Positions 41,964 to 54,601 of a DNA stretch of 64,000 nucleotides are shown here, in pieces; the stretch's first letter is position 1, and the number at the start of each line of letters is the position of its first letter. Under the pieces are notes generated by a model. It did no database searches and was not told the DNA's origin. It saw only the letters and a program-made list of their open reading frames with translations. The stretch covers positions 15,624,001 to 15,688,000 of the forward strand of contig JBHGNT010000009.1 in the NCBI GenBank assembly GCA_043228905.1. The letters run 5' to 3'. The stretch is from Azolla caroliniana (taxonomy: Eukaryota > Polypodiophyta). The translations under genes and the position numbers were made by a program.

Positions 41964-41983
41964 TTGGTGAACCCGACGTGAAG
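41964..41983 (+). promoter_or_regulatory. Primer site of element E
   Basis: TTGGTGAACCCGACGTGAAG two bases after the LTR; a TGG-start tRNA-type site shared with elements D and J. Confidence 0.8.
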
Positions 41984-42004
41984 GAGGCGGCAGAAGAGCA
42001 GAAG

Positions 42005-43110
42005 ATGAAGGGGTCGGATCTTGCGGAGGCCATGGCTTCGGCAGTGGATCGGATATTGAGCGCACGCGAGGGCACCGGCGCCCTTGACAGAGCCATTGAG
42101 GCGGTCGTCGGTACAATCGGCCGGTTCAGCGGAAAGGACGCCACGAAGTATTTGGCGTCCTACGGGGCAGAAATGCTGATGCGGGACATTCCGGAAGAGA
42201 GGCGTCTTGCCGGGTTCCCTCGAGTGGCGATGCCGAGCATCCATGCGGAGGTGCTCGAGGTGCGGGCGGAGAGCCGTACCTGGGAGGAGTTCGAAGGTCG
42301 ACTCCTAGAAAAATACGGGCTGGACGACACGTTCCGGCTTTCGAAAGGACTTCATGGAGTGGGTGGAGTCCCCCGGCAAGGGAAGAAACGCGTCGGCACT
42401 CCTTGGGGAGTTCGAAGAACGCTTTGCGCGCCTTTCGGCGCTTGACCGAACCGTTCTGGATACGAGCCGGGTCCTACTATTCGTCAAGTCGGTGGACGAG
42501 CGGGACCGGGATCAAGTCGGCTCCTTGTTGGAAACCGAAGACGGGCTGACGACCGACTGGGCTGCGGTTAAGAGAGTCTGTGGCCGTTTCGACAAACGAC
42601 GAGAATGGGCTGACAACGGGGCGGCTGGTACGGGCTCTGTCACAGCAAGGAGGCTTGAACTAGCACCGCAAGGGCGAAGGGAAGAAACCCGGGAATGGCT
42701 CGAAACCGGTCCGGCTTCGACCGGCATGGTCAGTGGCTCGTCCGGAGGAGCAGCGCTGGAGGAGTTGACGCGGGCGATAAAGGATCTCCAGATCGCCTAG
42801 ACTCGAAGGGAAGGCGGCGAACGGGCTCGTGACCGACGGCCGGTAGCAGGGAACAGGTGCATGTGGTGCGACGAGGGCGGCCACATTCGGAAGGACTGCG
42901 GCGATTTCGCAGAAGCGTTGAGGAACCGAGTAGTGTACCTGTGGGAAGGCCGGGTGCACGCCGGCGACACCAGAAGGGCCCTAAACCGAAATGACGGGCG
43001 AGGAGGAATGAAGAGACTGATGGAAGAGGCAGTGGCCCGACACGTGGAGGCCATCCACTACTCGGCGTCGGCCGGCATTCGGGTCGGGGGCAGCGAGGCC
43101 CATTCTGGTC
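42005..43110 (+). pseudogene. Element E gag
   Basis: From MKGSDLAEAMASAVDRI; contains RFSGKDATKYLASYGAEM and WEEFEGRLLEKYGLDDTF. A frame shift near 42345 moves it to 42354-42800 (LDRTVLDTSRVLLFVKSVDERDR). After a TAG at about 42798 comes the CCHC knuckle CMWCDEGGHIRKDC (about 42858-42900). Same gag family as D and J. Not translatable as one protein here. Confidence 0.8.
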
Positions 43111-43114
43111 GGCA

Positions 43115-44110
43115 ATGCTGGAAGGTCTTGCCGGCGTGCGGCTAAGGAAAGATGAAACGGACCGCGCTGAGAGACGGGTCTGGGAAATAACCGGGTGGAA
43201 CGATCCGGTCGAGGAGAAGACGGGCTTCGTAGAAGCCGCCTGCCGGAACTACGAGGCTCTGGTAGAAGACAAACGAGTGGGGAAAGCTGGAGCGGCCGGG
43301 CCCTCACAACGGTACGAGACCCGATTCGGGCAACGACGGAACAATGCCGGTGGGTCCAGCTCGCAAGATAACCCCAGGAAGGGCGGATACCGAATGGGGA
43401 TGGAAATAGAAAGGACTACGGACCTACGAAAGGTCCTAGAAGAACGGATCCTCGACAGCAAAGTGGAGCTGTCATTGCGAGAGGTGCTAGGGATCACCAA
43501 GAAGGAGTTCCACGACTCCATTGTGGACCTGGGGAAACGGAAGAGGCTGTCGACGGAGACAGAGCCGGAAAGACCGGTGGAGGTGCGGACAACGCACATC
43601 GACGACATGGCGCTGGAAGATAAGTGGGCGGAGAGCCACTATTCAAGGCTGCACTGGGCCCGAGCGACCACGGAGACCCTGGTAAAGATCGGGGATGTTC
43701 AGGAACCGGTGGTGGCATTGGTGGACCACGGTTTGGAAATAAACCTGATGTCCATGGACTTCTATAAGAAGGGAAAGTGGCCGATCAACACCAAGCACGG
43801 GTGGAAGATAAGGGCGGCGACGCGCGCCACCGAGGAACTGCACGGGGCCTGCCCGAACGTGTGAGTCAAGATTGGCGACGTCGAGATTGACCAGCACTTC
43901 TTCGTACAGGAGACGTCCTCACACCCGGTCATATTAGGGGAACCATACTTCACGGCGGCGCGGATGGAGACCAAGGTGCTAGACAACGGTTCGGCCTACG
44001 CAAGGGTCAAAAGCCAGGACGGGCGCCATTTGGTCCAATTTCTGACGGTACGACCGAACCACGAGCGAAACCGCGAATCCCTCGGTGGCGAGAACCGGGA
44101 GGATTTTTAG
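43115..44110 (+). pseudogene. Element E protease region
   Basis: Open from 43115 to a TGA at 43862-43864, then in the same frame to TAG at 44108-44110. Contains PVVALVDHGLEINLMSMDFY, the position of the aspartic protease site but with DHG instead of DTG/DSG, and VILGEPYFTAARME, equivalent to the second protease motif. Confidence 0.7.
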
Positions 44111-47100
44111 AGAGGGATGCCAAGGCGTGGGGCCGAGACAGTCCGGACACTCGGGAAAGACCCCACAGCTGTACGATAGAACCGAAACCGAAGAAACCTT
44201 GTGCGATAGGTAGAAAATTCTGCTTCTCCAACAACGGAGGGTGTATGATAGTCGGCATCGTTGGCCGAGAAAGGGCAAGGGCGGAGGAGCGACTTCGAGC
44301 GTGCGGAGTTCTCGGCCCGGACGAGGAAATCAACGGGGCTGTGGAGGCGGTCTCCTTCGACGACACCTTGGGGATGCTGAGGAAGGTAGCCGGGGAAGAC
44401 CTTAACGAAGATCGGACGATACCGGTATGTTCTGAAGAGATGTACGAGGTCATCGCGAACTTCAGCCAGGGGCTCCGGTCGGATCGGAAGGTAAGGCCAG
44501 TCGCGGCACCCTTACCGGAGGGCAGCGAGTCCCGAATCAGAGGGGTTGCGTCGGACCCCAGTTTACGAGATCCGGCCTGCATAGGACACACCTTCATCGA
44601 CGGGACGCTCCGGGAGCTCAAGATCGGTGGGGGCGGGTTCCTACTGCCGGCAGAGGAAGACCGGTTTCGGAGAATGCCGAGAAGGCACGGGAAAGCCTTC
44701 GCATTCTCGCCGGAAGAGATCGGGTGCGTAGACCCGACAATCATGGAGCCGATGGTGATATTCACGGTACCGCATGTGCCGTGGAATCTCAAGCCGATTC
44801 CGGTACCAAGAGCTCACATCCCGGCGTTGATGGAGCTACTGAGGCAGAAAGTCGATATGGGTATTCTCGAACCGTCGAGCGCGCCATACTCGAACCGATG
44901 GTTTACCGTACCAAAGAAAAACGGAACATTGCGCTTCATTCAGAACCTGCAGCCGGTCAACAGAGTGACCATTCGGAACGCAGGAATCAGACCGACCATA
45001 GACGAGTTCGCAGAGGCCTTCGCCGGAAGGTCAATTTACTCAGTCGGTGATCTGTACTCGGGGTACGACCAGTTCCAGCTAGCCGTGGAGAGCAGAGACA
45101 TTACGACGATGCGAACTCCCCTCAGCCTAGTGCGAATGTGTACCCTGCCACAAGGAGGGACCAACTCGGTGGCCCACATGGTGAATGCAATGAACAAGGT
45201 ACTGAGGGATTGCATCCCGGACATCACCATGCCATTTCTGGACGACATTCCGATAAAGGGGTGCCCGGTGGAAGAGAAGGACGGGACAGTCGGGCCGGAC
45301 GGATGCCGGCGATTCGTGGCAACACACATCGACGACTGCGAGAAGGTGCTACAAAGGCTAGAGGATGCGAGGCTCACCTTCTCCGGGGAGAAATCGGCCT
45401 TTGGGCAATCAGAAATCCTGGTGGTCGGACACCTGTGTGGACCGTATGGCCGGAAGCCGTCTCCAGCAAAAGTAGAAGCCATCTCCGCGATGAAGACCGA
45501 CTGTAGCTCGGTTATGGAAGTTCGGAGGTTTCTGGGGGCATGCGTGTTCTACCACATATGGATCCCGCATTACGCCCACGTTGCGGAGCCGCTATACGGG
45601 TTGCTGAAAAGGGGGCGAAAATTCGAGTGGCGAGACGAGCACACGGAGTCGGTCCGGAAGCTAAAGGAAGCTCTTGCGGCAGCACCGGCGGTCCGGAAGG
45701 CTGTCTACGAGAAGGGTACCCCGGTATACATAACGGTGGATACGAGTCCGACCGGGATCGGATGGGTCGTCAACCAAGAAGACGGGGACGGCATTCGGTT
45801 CCCAATCCGATTCGGCGCGAAGGTCCTCAGTGAGCGGCAGCGAGGGTACGCCCAGGTTAAACGCGAACTCTGGGGTATCGTTTCGGCAGTAAAGGCCGAC
45901 AAAGACTACCTGATCGGGACGGAAGTGATTATCGAGACGGATTGCCTGCCAATTCTCGGCATGGTTTCCGGATGCGCGACACCGGACCTGGCGATGCTCA
46001 GGTGGATAGCGTACATCAAGTCCCTGGATCCGGAAATACGGCACATTTCCGGAAAGGACAACGCCATGGCCAACATGCTTTCGAGGGCGAGGTTTGATGA
46101 CAAGGGCGGCATGGTTTCGGAGGACGAAGAAGTCGGCGTGGACTTCTTCGAGGCGGCGTACGTGACGACCGATGGGACGAGCACTCCGGCACTTAACGAC
46201 TTCGACGAGAGCAAGTACGACGGCGAGTGGCTCCAGATCGGTGGATTTTTGAGGACAATGACACCGGATGCGTCATGGACGAGGGACGAGACCAACCGGA
46301 TCCAGAAGAAAGCATACCGATTCTTTCTCCAGGACGAATACTTATGGAAGCACCCGAAGAAGAGGAACGGCGTCCCGCTCCGGGTGGTGGCGATGAAGGA
46401 AAAACAGGAGGAGCTGCTGACGGCCTACCACGACAGCCCTTGGGCTGGACACCGTGGAACGTGGGCCACGTTCGAGAAGATAAAGGGGAAGTACTGGTGG
46501 CCGGGACTGTACCGGGACGTGCATCGGTTCATGACAACTTGCGAGAGCTGTCAGATGCACTCCATAGTCCGACATCGGGACGAGCTTCACCCTACGTACC
46601 CTTCGACCATCCACTTCAAATGGATGGTAGATCTGGTGACGATGCCGATGGGAGTAGGACAAATGCGGTACCTGGTCCTGGCTCGGGAAGATCTGACGAA
46701 CCAGGTGGAAGGCCGGGCCCTTCAGAACAAAATGACTGCAGCCGTATGTCGGTTCCTGCTCGAGGACGTGATATGCCGGTACGGGTGCGTCGGGAAGATC
46801 GTGGCTGATCGCGGGGAGTTGGACGCCGAAGAGGCCGAGGAGCTGTTCGACCGGTTAGGAGTCAAGCTCTCGCTTACCACTGCGTACAATCCGGAGGCAA
46901 ATGGAAAGGTGGAGCGCGGACACGGACCGATCGTCAAGGCATTAGTTCGGGCATGCGGGGGTCAAGTCGGGAACTGGCCGCGGCTGCTACCTTACGCATT
47001 ATGGGCTGACCGAACTACGCACAGTTCGGTAACCGGATTCATGCCGGCAGAGCTCATGTTTGGGCAGAAGCCGATCATGCCGATGGAACGTACAGTCTTC

Positions 47101-47443
47101 TCATGGGCAACCGTGGACTGGAGAGACGAGATGAGCCGGGAGGAACTATTGGCAGCGTGCATACGTCAGCTCGAGCGAAGGCCGGAAGACGTGGAACAGG
47201 CTGCGGGAAAGCTTCGGGATGCAAGGATGAGGAACAAAGCCCGGTTCGACCGAACGCACCGGCTCCGACCGGAGAAGATCGAGGAAGGCAACTGGGTGCT
47301 AGTCTACGAAAGCAGCCTCGACAACCAGCACCGAGCGACACGGAAGTTTGCAAGAACGTGGTTCGGGCCTTACGTGGTACAAAGCGCCAACGACAACGGG
47401 ACGTACCATCTGGCGGAACTCGACGGCACGAGAATGGCGATAC

Positions 47444-48102
47444 TGTTGAACACCGCACTCGGCCACAACCGAGAAATAGGATCAAATCACAGAAAACAGG
47501 AAATACGAAATGCTCCAAGACAATAGAGAGAAAAGTACACAGTATGTTTTACGTGGAAAACCCTAAATGGGAAAAACCACGTGAGTCCTCAAACTCCAAC
47601 TCACACTATACACAGAGATGTACAATGGTGAAGCTACAAGGCAACAACCTTGAGCTCACTGTCTTCGCCACAGGCGGCGGCAATACACAGAGGCGTCGAC
47701 CTCTTCCTTTCTTTCTCTCTCTCTCGGCTGCTCTCACTTCGCTCTCTCGCCTAGAACATAAAAATGAGCAACAACAACAAAACTGTTTGCCCTAAGTCAT
47801 ATTTATACGCATATGACTTTCGGGCTATTTACAAATATAGCCTCAAGGGCCCTTGGCAAACATATTCACAAATATGTCCCCGCATCCGGATCTCGCTCCG
47901 GGTACATACATCATCCGGCTCCGTAACCGGGGTCTTCATCATCCGGCTCCGTAACCGGGGTCTTCATCATCCGGCTCCGTAACCGGGGTCTTCATCATCC
48001 GGCTCCGCAGCCGAGGTCTTCATCATCCGGCTCCGTAACCGTAACCGGGCTTGCCGTCATTCATCTCCGGACATCCCATCCGGAGGGACCGAAATCCCAA
48101 CA
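47444..48102 (-). repeat. 3' LTR of copia F with 28-bp repeats
   Basis: 659 bp. Around 47915-48040 a 28-bp unit (CCGGCTCCGTAACCGG plus GTCTTCATCAT) is repeated; this LTR has one unit more than the other. Confidence 0.93.
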
Positions 48103-48112
48103 AACTCCCCCT

Positions 48113-51100
48113 TCACTTCGGCATGGGATGTCTCTCCAATCCGATCCTCTTCCGGCATGCTTCCAGCTTGTCGGGTGTGAGCACTTTGGTCAGCATATCT
48201 GAGCCGTTCTCGTCCGTGTGGATCTTCGTCAGCACGAACTCCTGATCTTCTATCCTTTCCCGGATCCAGTGATATCTACGCTGGATGTGCTTCGTCCGGG
48301 AGTGATAGGCCGCGTTCTTCGCAAGGTGGATGGCACTCTGACTGTCGCAGTAGAGTCGGTACTCCTCCTGCCGGATACCGAGCTCTCTAATGAAGTCCTT
48401 CATCCATATCATTTCCTTGCCGGCTTCAACAGCCGCCATGTACTCCGCCTCCGTGGTTGACAACGCAACCGTCTTCTGTAGCCTCGACTGCCACGAAACC
48501 GCTCCCCCTGCATACGTCATCACATACCCTGATGTGGACCGGCTGGAATCTGCATCAGCCGTCGAGTTCGGGCTTACCGGAGCCGAATCGGAGGCACACG
48601 TTTGCCGTGCCCTTCAGGTATCAAAGTATCCACTTGGCCGCGTTCCAGTGCTCTTTGCCGGGATTGCTCATGTACCGGCTCACCACTCCAACTGCATATC
48701 CTATGTCCGGTCTTGTACACACCATTGCGTACATCAAGCTTCCGACGGCAGAGGCATATGGTACTTTCATCATGTCCTCTTTCTCAGCCTTTGTCCTGGG
48801 GCTTTGCTTGCTGGACAGTTTGCAGTTTGCCGGGAGGGTTGATCCGACCGGTCTTGCTTCCGACATGTTGAACCGTTGAAGCACCTTTGTCACGTACTTC
48901 TCTTGTGACAGCCACAACTGCTTCTTGCTCCGGTCCCGGATGATGTGCATCCCTAGTATTTGTCTCGCCGGACCCAAGTCCTTCATTGAGAAGGTTCGGT
49001 GAAGAGCCTTCTTCAGCATCCGTATCTTGGCCTGGTCCCGTCCGACGATCAACATGTCGTCCACGTACAGGAGGAGTATTTGAGAGTCTCCTCCTTCGAA
49101 CTTCTTCACAAACACGCAGTGATCAGACTGCGTTTTGTGGTACCCTTCGTCGGTCATGAAGGAGTCGAACTTCCGGTACCATTGCCGGGGAGCCTGCTTC
49201 AGTCCGTAAAGGCTCTTCTTCAACCGGCATACCAGGTGCTCCTTCCCTTTCTTCTCGAATCCTTCCGGTTGCTGCATGTAGATCTCTTCTTCGAGGTCAC
49301 CGTGAAGGAATGCCGTCTTCACGTCCATCTGTTCTACCTCGAGGTCCATGCTTGCCGCTATGCTCAGCACCGTCCGGATGGAGGTCATCTTCACTACCGG
49401 GGCAAATATCTCGTCGAAGTCGACGCCCTTCTTCTGCTGAAACCCCTTCACCACGATCCTGGCTTTGTATCTCGGGGGGTTTCCGGCATCTCCCGGTTTC
49501 AGCTTGAACACCCACTTGTTACAGAGTGCCCGTTTTCCTTTCGGCAACTCCACAAGTTCATATGTGTGGTTCTCATGCAGGGAGTCCATCTCCTCCTGCA
49601 TGGCACTTAACCACCTGCGGCTATGGGTGTCATGCTTCGCTTCTTCAAAGCTCTCCGGCTCCCCTTCGTCGGTTAGCAGCATGTGCTCTGGTTCCGGAAA
49701 TCTCCGGGGGGCCCTTCTCTCTCTTAGAGGATATCTCCGTTCGGGAGCTTCGGTAACCGGTTCTTCCGATTCTTCTTCATCCGAATCCATTTCGGGATCG
49801 GGGCCGGTTCCGGTATTATTTTCATCTTCTTCGGCCGGTTCTGTTTCTTCACCGTCTTCGGCCGGATCCTCGAGTGCTAACCGGTCCCTTGCCGGTCGGG
49901 ACTGCTCCTCGTAGAGTTGATCCTCACCGGTCGACTTGGAGCTCTTCATCTTCTTCTCCGACTCCCAGTCGGCGAGTGTCTTGTCCTCCATGAAGATGAT
50001 GTCTCGACTCCTGAATATATTCTTGTCGACCGGGTCCCATACTCGGTAGCCGAACTCATCGTCGCCGTAACCGAGGAATATGCATGGCCGGGTCTTTGGA
50101 TCTAGCTTTCCTCTCCGGTCCTTTGCCACATGCACGTATGCGAGACACCCGAACACCTTCAGATGCCGGTAGGACACTTCCTTACCGGTCCACACTTTCT
50201 GCGGCGTGTCTCCGTCCAAAGGTACTGAGGGTGATCTGTTTATCACGTATGTCGCCGTCGACATTGCCTCAGCCCAAAACCCCTTGGGTAATTTTGCATG
50301 CGCCAGCATACTCCGGACCCTCTCCATTATGGTCCGGTTCATCCTCTCGGCCAGCCCGTTCAGTTCCGGCATCTTCGGCACAGTAAACTCAAGCCGGATT
50401 CCCTTCGAGCGACAGTACTCCTGGAACTGCCCCCGGTATTCCCCTCCGTTATCCGCTCGTATCGCTTTCAGCTTCTTGCCGGATTCCCTTTCCACTCTCG
50501 CGTGAAGTTCTTTGAAGACGGACAATACTTGGTCCTTTGTCTTTAACGGTGCCGTCCACAGCTTCCGGCTATGGTCGTCAATGAATGTTACGAAGTACTG
50601 GGCTCCGCCATGTGACTTCGTTTCTACCTGACACACATCAGTATGCACCAACTCCAATGGTGCGCTACGTCTCGTCGGTGGCCTTGAGTGGAAGGAGGTT
50701 CGGTTTTGCTTACCGGCCAGACAGTCGGTGCACTTCTCCAGGTGCACATGCTTCACTGGAATAAGGTTGTCTTCTGCAAGCCTCTTCATCCCCTTCTCAC
50801 TCATGTGGCACAGTCTCTTGTGCCACAGCTCACCGGCAGTGTCGGCTGCCACATTCAACTCTTCCGGACATAACCGGGCATTCATCAGGTACAGTGTGTT
50901 GTCTTTCCGGGCCCGAGCCACTATCAGGCTCCCCTTGCTGAACTTCATGACACCGTTCCGGATGCTACCCGTGTAACCTTCATCATCTAGCCTCCCGGCC
51001 GAGATCAGGTTCAATCGGACCTCCGGAACGTGTCGCACATCCTTCAGCAGCATCTTGCATCCGGTTGATGTCATCAGCCACACGTCTCCTATGCCGGCAA

Positions 51101-52163
51101 TCCGGCATGTTCCTTCATTTCCCATCCGGACACAACCATGCTCACCGGCTGTGTAGGATGAGAAGTATTTCTTCTCCGGGGTCAGGTGGAACGACGCTCC
51201 GGAATCGACCACCCAGGTCATCTCTTCTCCGGCAAGGTTCAGCTCCCTCTCTTCGGTAATGAGCATTATCTCTTCTTCACTTGCCGCGAGTGCTGTCGTT
51301 CCTTTCCGGTCCTGCCCTCGCCGATCCGGACCTCTCCGGTCCGTGGCTCCCCGGTATGCACCGTTTCTCTCCGGTGACTTCTTCGAATCGGTGTCGTCGG
51401 CTCCGTTGTCTTTTCGGTAATGCCGACAATTCTTCCGGAAGTGCCCCGGCTTCCCACAGTGGAAGCATGTGGGCCTTCCTCTTGACTGCGACCGGGTCCC
51501 CGACTTCTCCCGTCTCTGCGGACTCCGGTTCCATTGTCTTCCCCGTTCCGATTCGGTAAGCAGCGCCTTCGAGTCGGAGGCCGGTTCTTTATCTCTCCGA
51601 CGCGCTTCTTCGTTCAAAATGCTTGTCTTTACCGTTTGTAGAGACAAGTTATCTTCGGTGCAGGAGGTGCTGAGAGTCACCACCAAGTTCTCCCAGCTAT
51701 CCGGCAATGTACACATCAGAATGATGGCTTGCATTGCATCCTCCAACGGGAACTTGATCGCCGCAAGCTGGTTCACGAATCCCATGAACGTGCTTACGTG
51801 TTCCACCATACTCTCGCCGTCCCGGTACTTGAGATTCACTATCTTCCTCATCAGGGAGGTCCGGTTCAACGCATTCTTCCTCTCGTAGAGGCCCGACAGC
51901 TTCTTCCACATCTCATATGCGTTGGTGTCGTTCGCCACATGTTGTAGGACGCTTACATCGACATATTGTCGGATCGTCGCTACGGCTTTCCGGTTCAGAA
52001 GCCTCCATTCCGTCTCAAGTACCCCCTTGGGTATTTCCGACCTGTCGATCGGTTCATACAGGTCCCGAACAATGAGCAGGTCCTCCATCTTTATCTTCCA
52101 GTCGGCGTAGTTCTGCGCATTCAGCACCATCATCCCCGGCTGCCCGCTGCCGCCGCCTTCCAT
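48113..52163 (-). pseudogene. Copia F gag-pol polyprotein with late breaks
   Basis: ATG at 52163 (MEGGGSGQPGMMVLNAQNYADW) after the primer site. UBN2-like gag, knuckle CFHCGKPGHFRKNC, protease WVVDSGASFHLTPEKKYF, integrase (CHMSEKGMKRL, CTDCLAGKQ, LVHTDVCQ, IRADNGGEYRG, NGLAERMNRT), reverse transcriptase (LLLYVDDMLIVGRDQ). One frame to 48621, where TGA replaces a Trp codon (WILWYLKG in copia I). About 15-20 bp are then missing at the RNase H start (LDGFTDSDMSADV region), shifting the frame; RNase H resumes at 48523-48113 (STTEAEYMAAVEAGKEM). Only two recent lesions spoil an otherwise complete element. Confidence 0.92.
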
Positions 52164-52178
52164 TTTCTGTGTTACCGT

Positions 52179-52194
52179 CGCTCTGATACCACTT
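52179..52194 (-). promoter_or_regulatory. Primer binding site of copia F
   Basis: Minus strand TGGTATCAGAGC, initiator-Met tRNA type, beside the 5' LTR. Confidence 0.88.
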
Positions 52195-52825
52195 TGTTGA
52201 ACACCGCACTCGGCCACAACCGAGAAATAGGATCAAATCACAGAAAACAGGAAATACGAAATGCTCCAAGACAATAGAGAGAAAAGTACACAGTATGTTT
52301 TACGTGGAAAACCCTAAATGGGAAAAACCACGTGAGTCCTCAAACTCCAACTCACACTATACACAGAGATGTACAATGGTGAAGCTACAAGGCAACAACC
52401 TTGAGCTCACTGTCTTCGCCACAGGCGGCGGCAATACACAGAGGCGTCGACCTCTTCCTTTCTTTCTCTCTCTCTCGGCTGCTCTCACTTCGCTCTCTCT
52501 CCTAGAACATAAAAATGAGCAACAACAACAAAACTGTTTGCCCTAAGTCATATTTATACGCATATGACTTTCGGGCTATTTACAAATATAGCCTCAAGGG
52601 CCCTTGGCAAACATATTCACAAATATGTCCCCGCATCCGGATCTCGCTCCGGGTACATACATCATCCGGCTCCGTAACCGGGGTCTTCATCATCCGGCTC
52701 CGTAACCGGGGTCTTCATCATCCGGCTCCGCAGCCGAGGTCTTCATCATCCGGCTCCGTAACCGTAACCGGGCTTGCCGTCATTCATCTCCGGACATCCC
52801 ATCCGGAGGGACCGAAATCCCAACA
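52195..52825 (-). repeat. 5' LTR of copia F
   Basis: 631 bp; TATAAATA on the minus strand near 52555. One 28-bp unit fewer than the 3' LTR. Confidence 0.93.
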
Positions 52826-53025
52826 GATACCGGTAGCTGGGAAGCGGATCAAAGAGTTCAAGAAGCGTCACGATGACGAGCCGGATCCGGATAACCTGGA
52901 CCGGGACGACGAACGATCCGAAACCGAGGAAGAACCGACGGGCAGGGAATGAAGGCTGGACCGGTTTTCTCCGTCCCAACTCAATTTGGCGCATGCCGGT
53001 GGATGCGCGGTTAGGTGGGGGCGGA

Positions 53026-53677
53026 TGTCGTGAAGAAAACCGTCCACGAGCGGAATCGGTGCGCCGGAGCATAGGAACCGGCTCTTCATGCACGTACGCC
53101 TTATGTTGTACATAAGAGAGAATTAGGGACATGGAAGATCCGAGGTAGGTAGATTCGGTAGGTAGGAAGTTAATAGGAAACGGCTCCCTTCTTGCCTATA
53201 AAAGGAGGGAGACGAGGAAGAGGAAGGGATCGCGGAGAGTCGAGGACGAAGTGTTGTCGGTTTGCGGAGGCGAAGGGTTCTCTCTCTCTCTGGCTCGCAA
53301 ACTCCGTAGCTTCTTGCTTTGCAGGTTTCGGGAGGCTCGCGCTGCTTTGAGGAATGCCCGAGTGCTTCCGGAAGCACCTCCAACCTACTCTTTCCTTTCT
53401 GTGCGTTTACGAATAGGCATCGGCATTTGTTCGCCGGCCTGTTCGGTTGTAACAGACTTCGTGCTTCTTGTTGTTTGTTTGTTAATATATATATTTACAT
53501 ACATTCGTGTCCCTCGGTGTCTGCATCCCACTCGCGTCTTTGTATCGAAGGGTCGTGTCCCTGTGAATCTACGCTCGCACGTAGTGGGTCCCCTCCCTTC
53601 TCCTTTCTCTCTTGCTCTTCGGTACAAGACCCGCAAGGTCCTGCCCCATTCCACGCATCCGCGAGGAATACCTCGAG
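53026..53677 (+). repeat. 3' LTR of element E
   Basis: Preceded by the purine-rich AGGTGGGGGCGGA. The last bases read CCTCGAG instead of CCTCGACA, a small end change. Confidence 0.88.
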
Positions 53678-53682
53678 AACGT

Positions 53683-54142
53683 TAATCATGATTTGAACCC
53701 ACAAATAGAGTCTTAATTAATGTAACTAAGAAAAATTAAAAAAGAAAGGGCGTCAGTCCACCCCCTAACGAAGGTGAGAGATGGATTTGAGTCCCCCATC
53801 GGTGTCCCATACCACCAAGTACAAACATGGATCGTACCTTGAGTTTGACTAAGGAGGCACATGTATATGAAGCTAGAACTTTGCCACAGTATGTGAGAGT
53901 CTATCTTCAAAACAATAAGAAAAGAGATCACCCTCCATGAAGGTAGCCTTCTTATATAGGCTTGAACCCTAGGTCTTGTATGTTTCACACTTGGTTGCTT
54001 ATTATATAAAATGTGGTTGAGAAATGAAACACTCTAAAGTGATCTTCCACAATTATAGGATTGAGATAACTCAATCCTCACCCATCAATCATGCTTACAA
54101 AATTAGCCCACAACTACGGTTACAGATATGCCCATAACATTG
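53683..54142 (-). other. Probable 3' flank or LTR of gag-only element J
   Basis: No coding sequence. On the minus strand it follows the gag stop of J and contains a TATATAAG box (about 53955). A matching LTR near 60.5 kb was not found by eye, so the LTR status is uncertain. Confidence 0.35.
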
Positions 54143-54272
54143 TCACATTGAGCTTCTTACCAATGTGGGTTGCCGATCTTGAGAAGGATGCATGTCATCA
54201 TGTCTTCCTTCTGCTATTTGGAGGTCTCTCATCATCTTCATGGGCTCATCTATGGATGAACACCTAGCCAAT

Positions 54273-54543
54273 TGACGGGAACTGAAACGCTCCCTATACG
54301 CAACACTCGGCCACAACCGAGCTTAGAATCATACACAGAAAACGGGAAATAATAAACGACACAAGGAGGAGAAGAGTACACAGGAGGTTTACGTGGAAAA
54401 CCCCAAACTAGGGAAAAAAACCACGGCAGCCCACAGGCTACAAACTGTCACTATGTAAGAATGTACAACAGTGAGTTCACGGAGGCAGCGACCTCATGCT
54501 CACAATCTTCGCCACAGGCGGCGGTTACAACTAAGGCAGCGAC

Positions 54544-54601
<58 letters not shown>

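Larger units (their letters stand above)
47444..52825 (-). mobile_element. Copia element F, young, in element E pol
   Basis: LTRs 47444-48102 and 52195-52825, target repeat GATAC at 47439-47443 and 52826-52830. LTRs are nearly identical; they differ in one 28-bp repeat unit and very few bases. Transcription runs leftward. Confidence 0.95.
44245..52952 (+). pseudogene. Element E reverse transcriptase, RNase H and integrase, split by copia F
   Basis: Coding 44245-47443 and 52831-52952 in one frame. Reverse transcriptase: FTVPKKNGTLRFIQNLQ, then the catalytic PFLDDIPIKG (FLDD where plant gypsy elements usually have YIDD). RNase H: VYITVDTSPTGIGWVV and IIETDCLPILGM. Integrase: HDSPWAGHRGTWATFE through CESCQMH, then FKWMVDLVTMPMG, IVADRGELD and YNPEANGKVERGHG (DDE complete). 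Without F the frame reads through to an acidic tail. The FLDD and DHG variants recall fungal-type gypsy elements; lineage is inference. Confidence 0.88.
41309..53677 (+). mobile_element. Ty3/gypsy element E, carrying copia F
   Basis: LTRs 41309-41961 and 53026-53677 (TGTCGTGAAG... to ...ATACCTCGA), target repeat AACGT at 41304-41308 and 53678-53682. Interior: primer site, frameshifted gag, protease, a long open reverse transcriptase-integrase frame interrupted at 47443 by copia F. GC-rich compared with its neighbours. Confidence 0.92.

Noticed and set aside
48999-49610. Plus-strand open frames of 100-200 codons opposite copia F
   Set aside because: Shadows of the long minus-strand polyprotein, caused by its GC-rich codon use.
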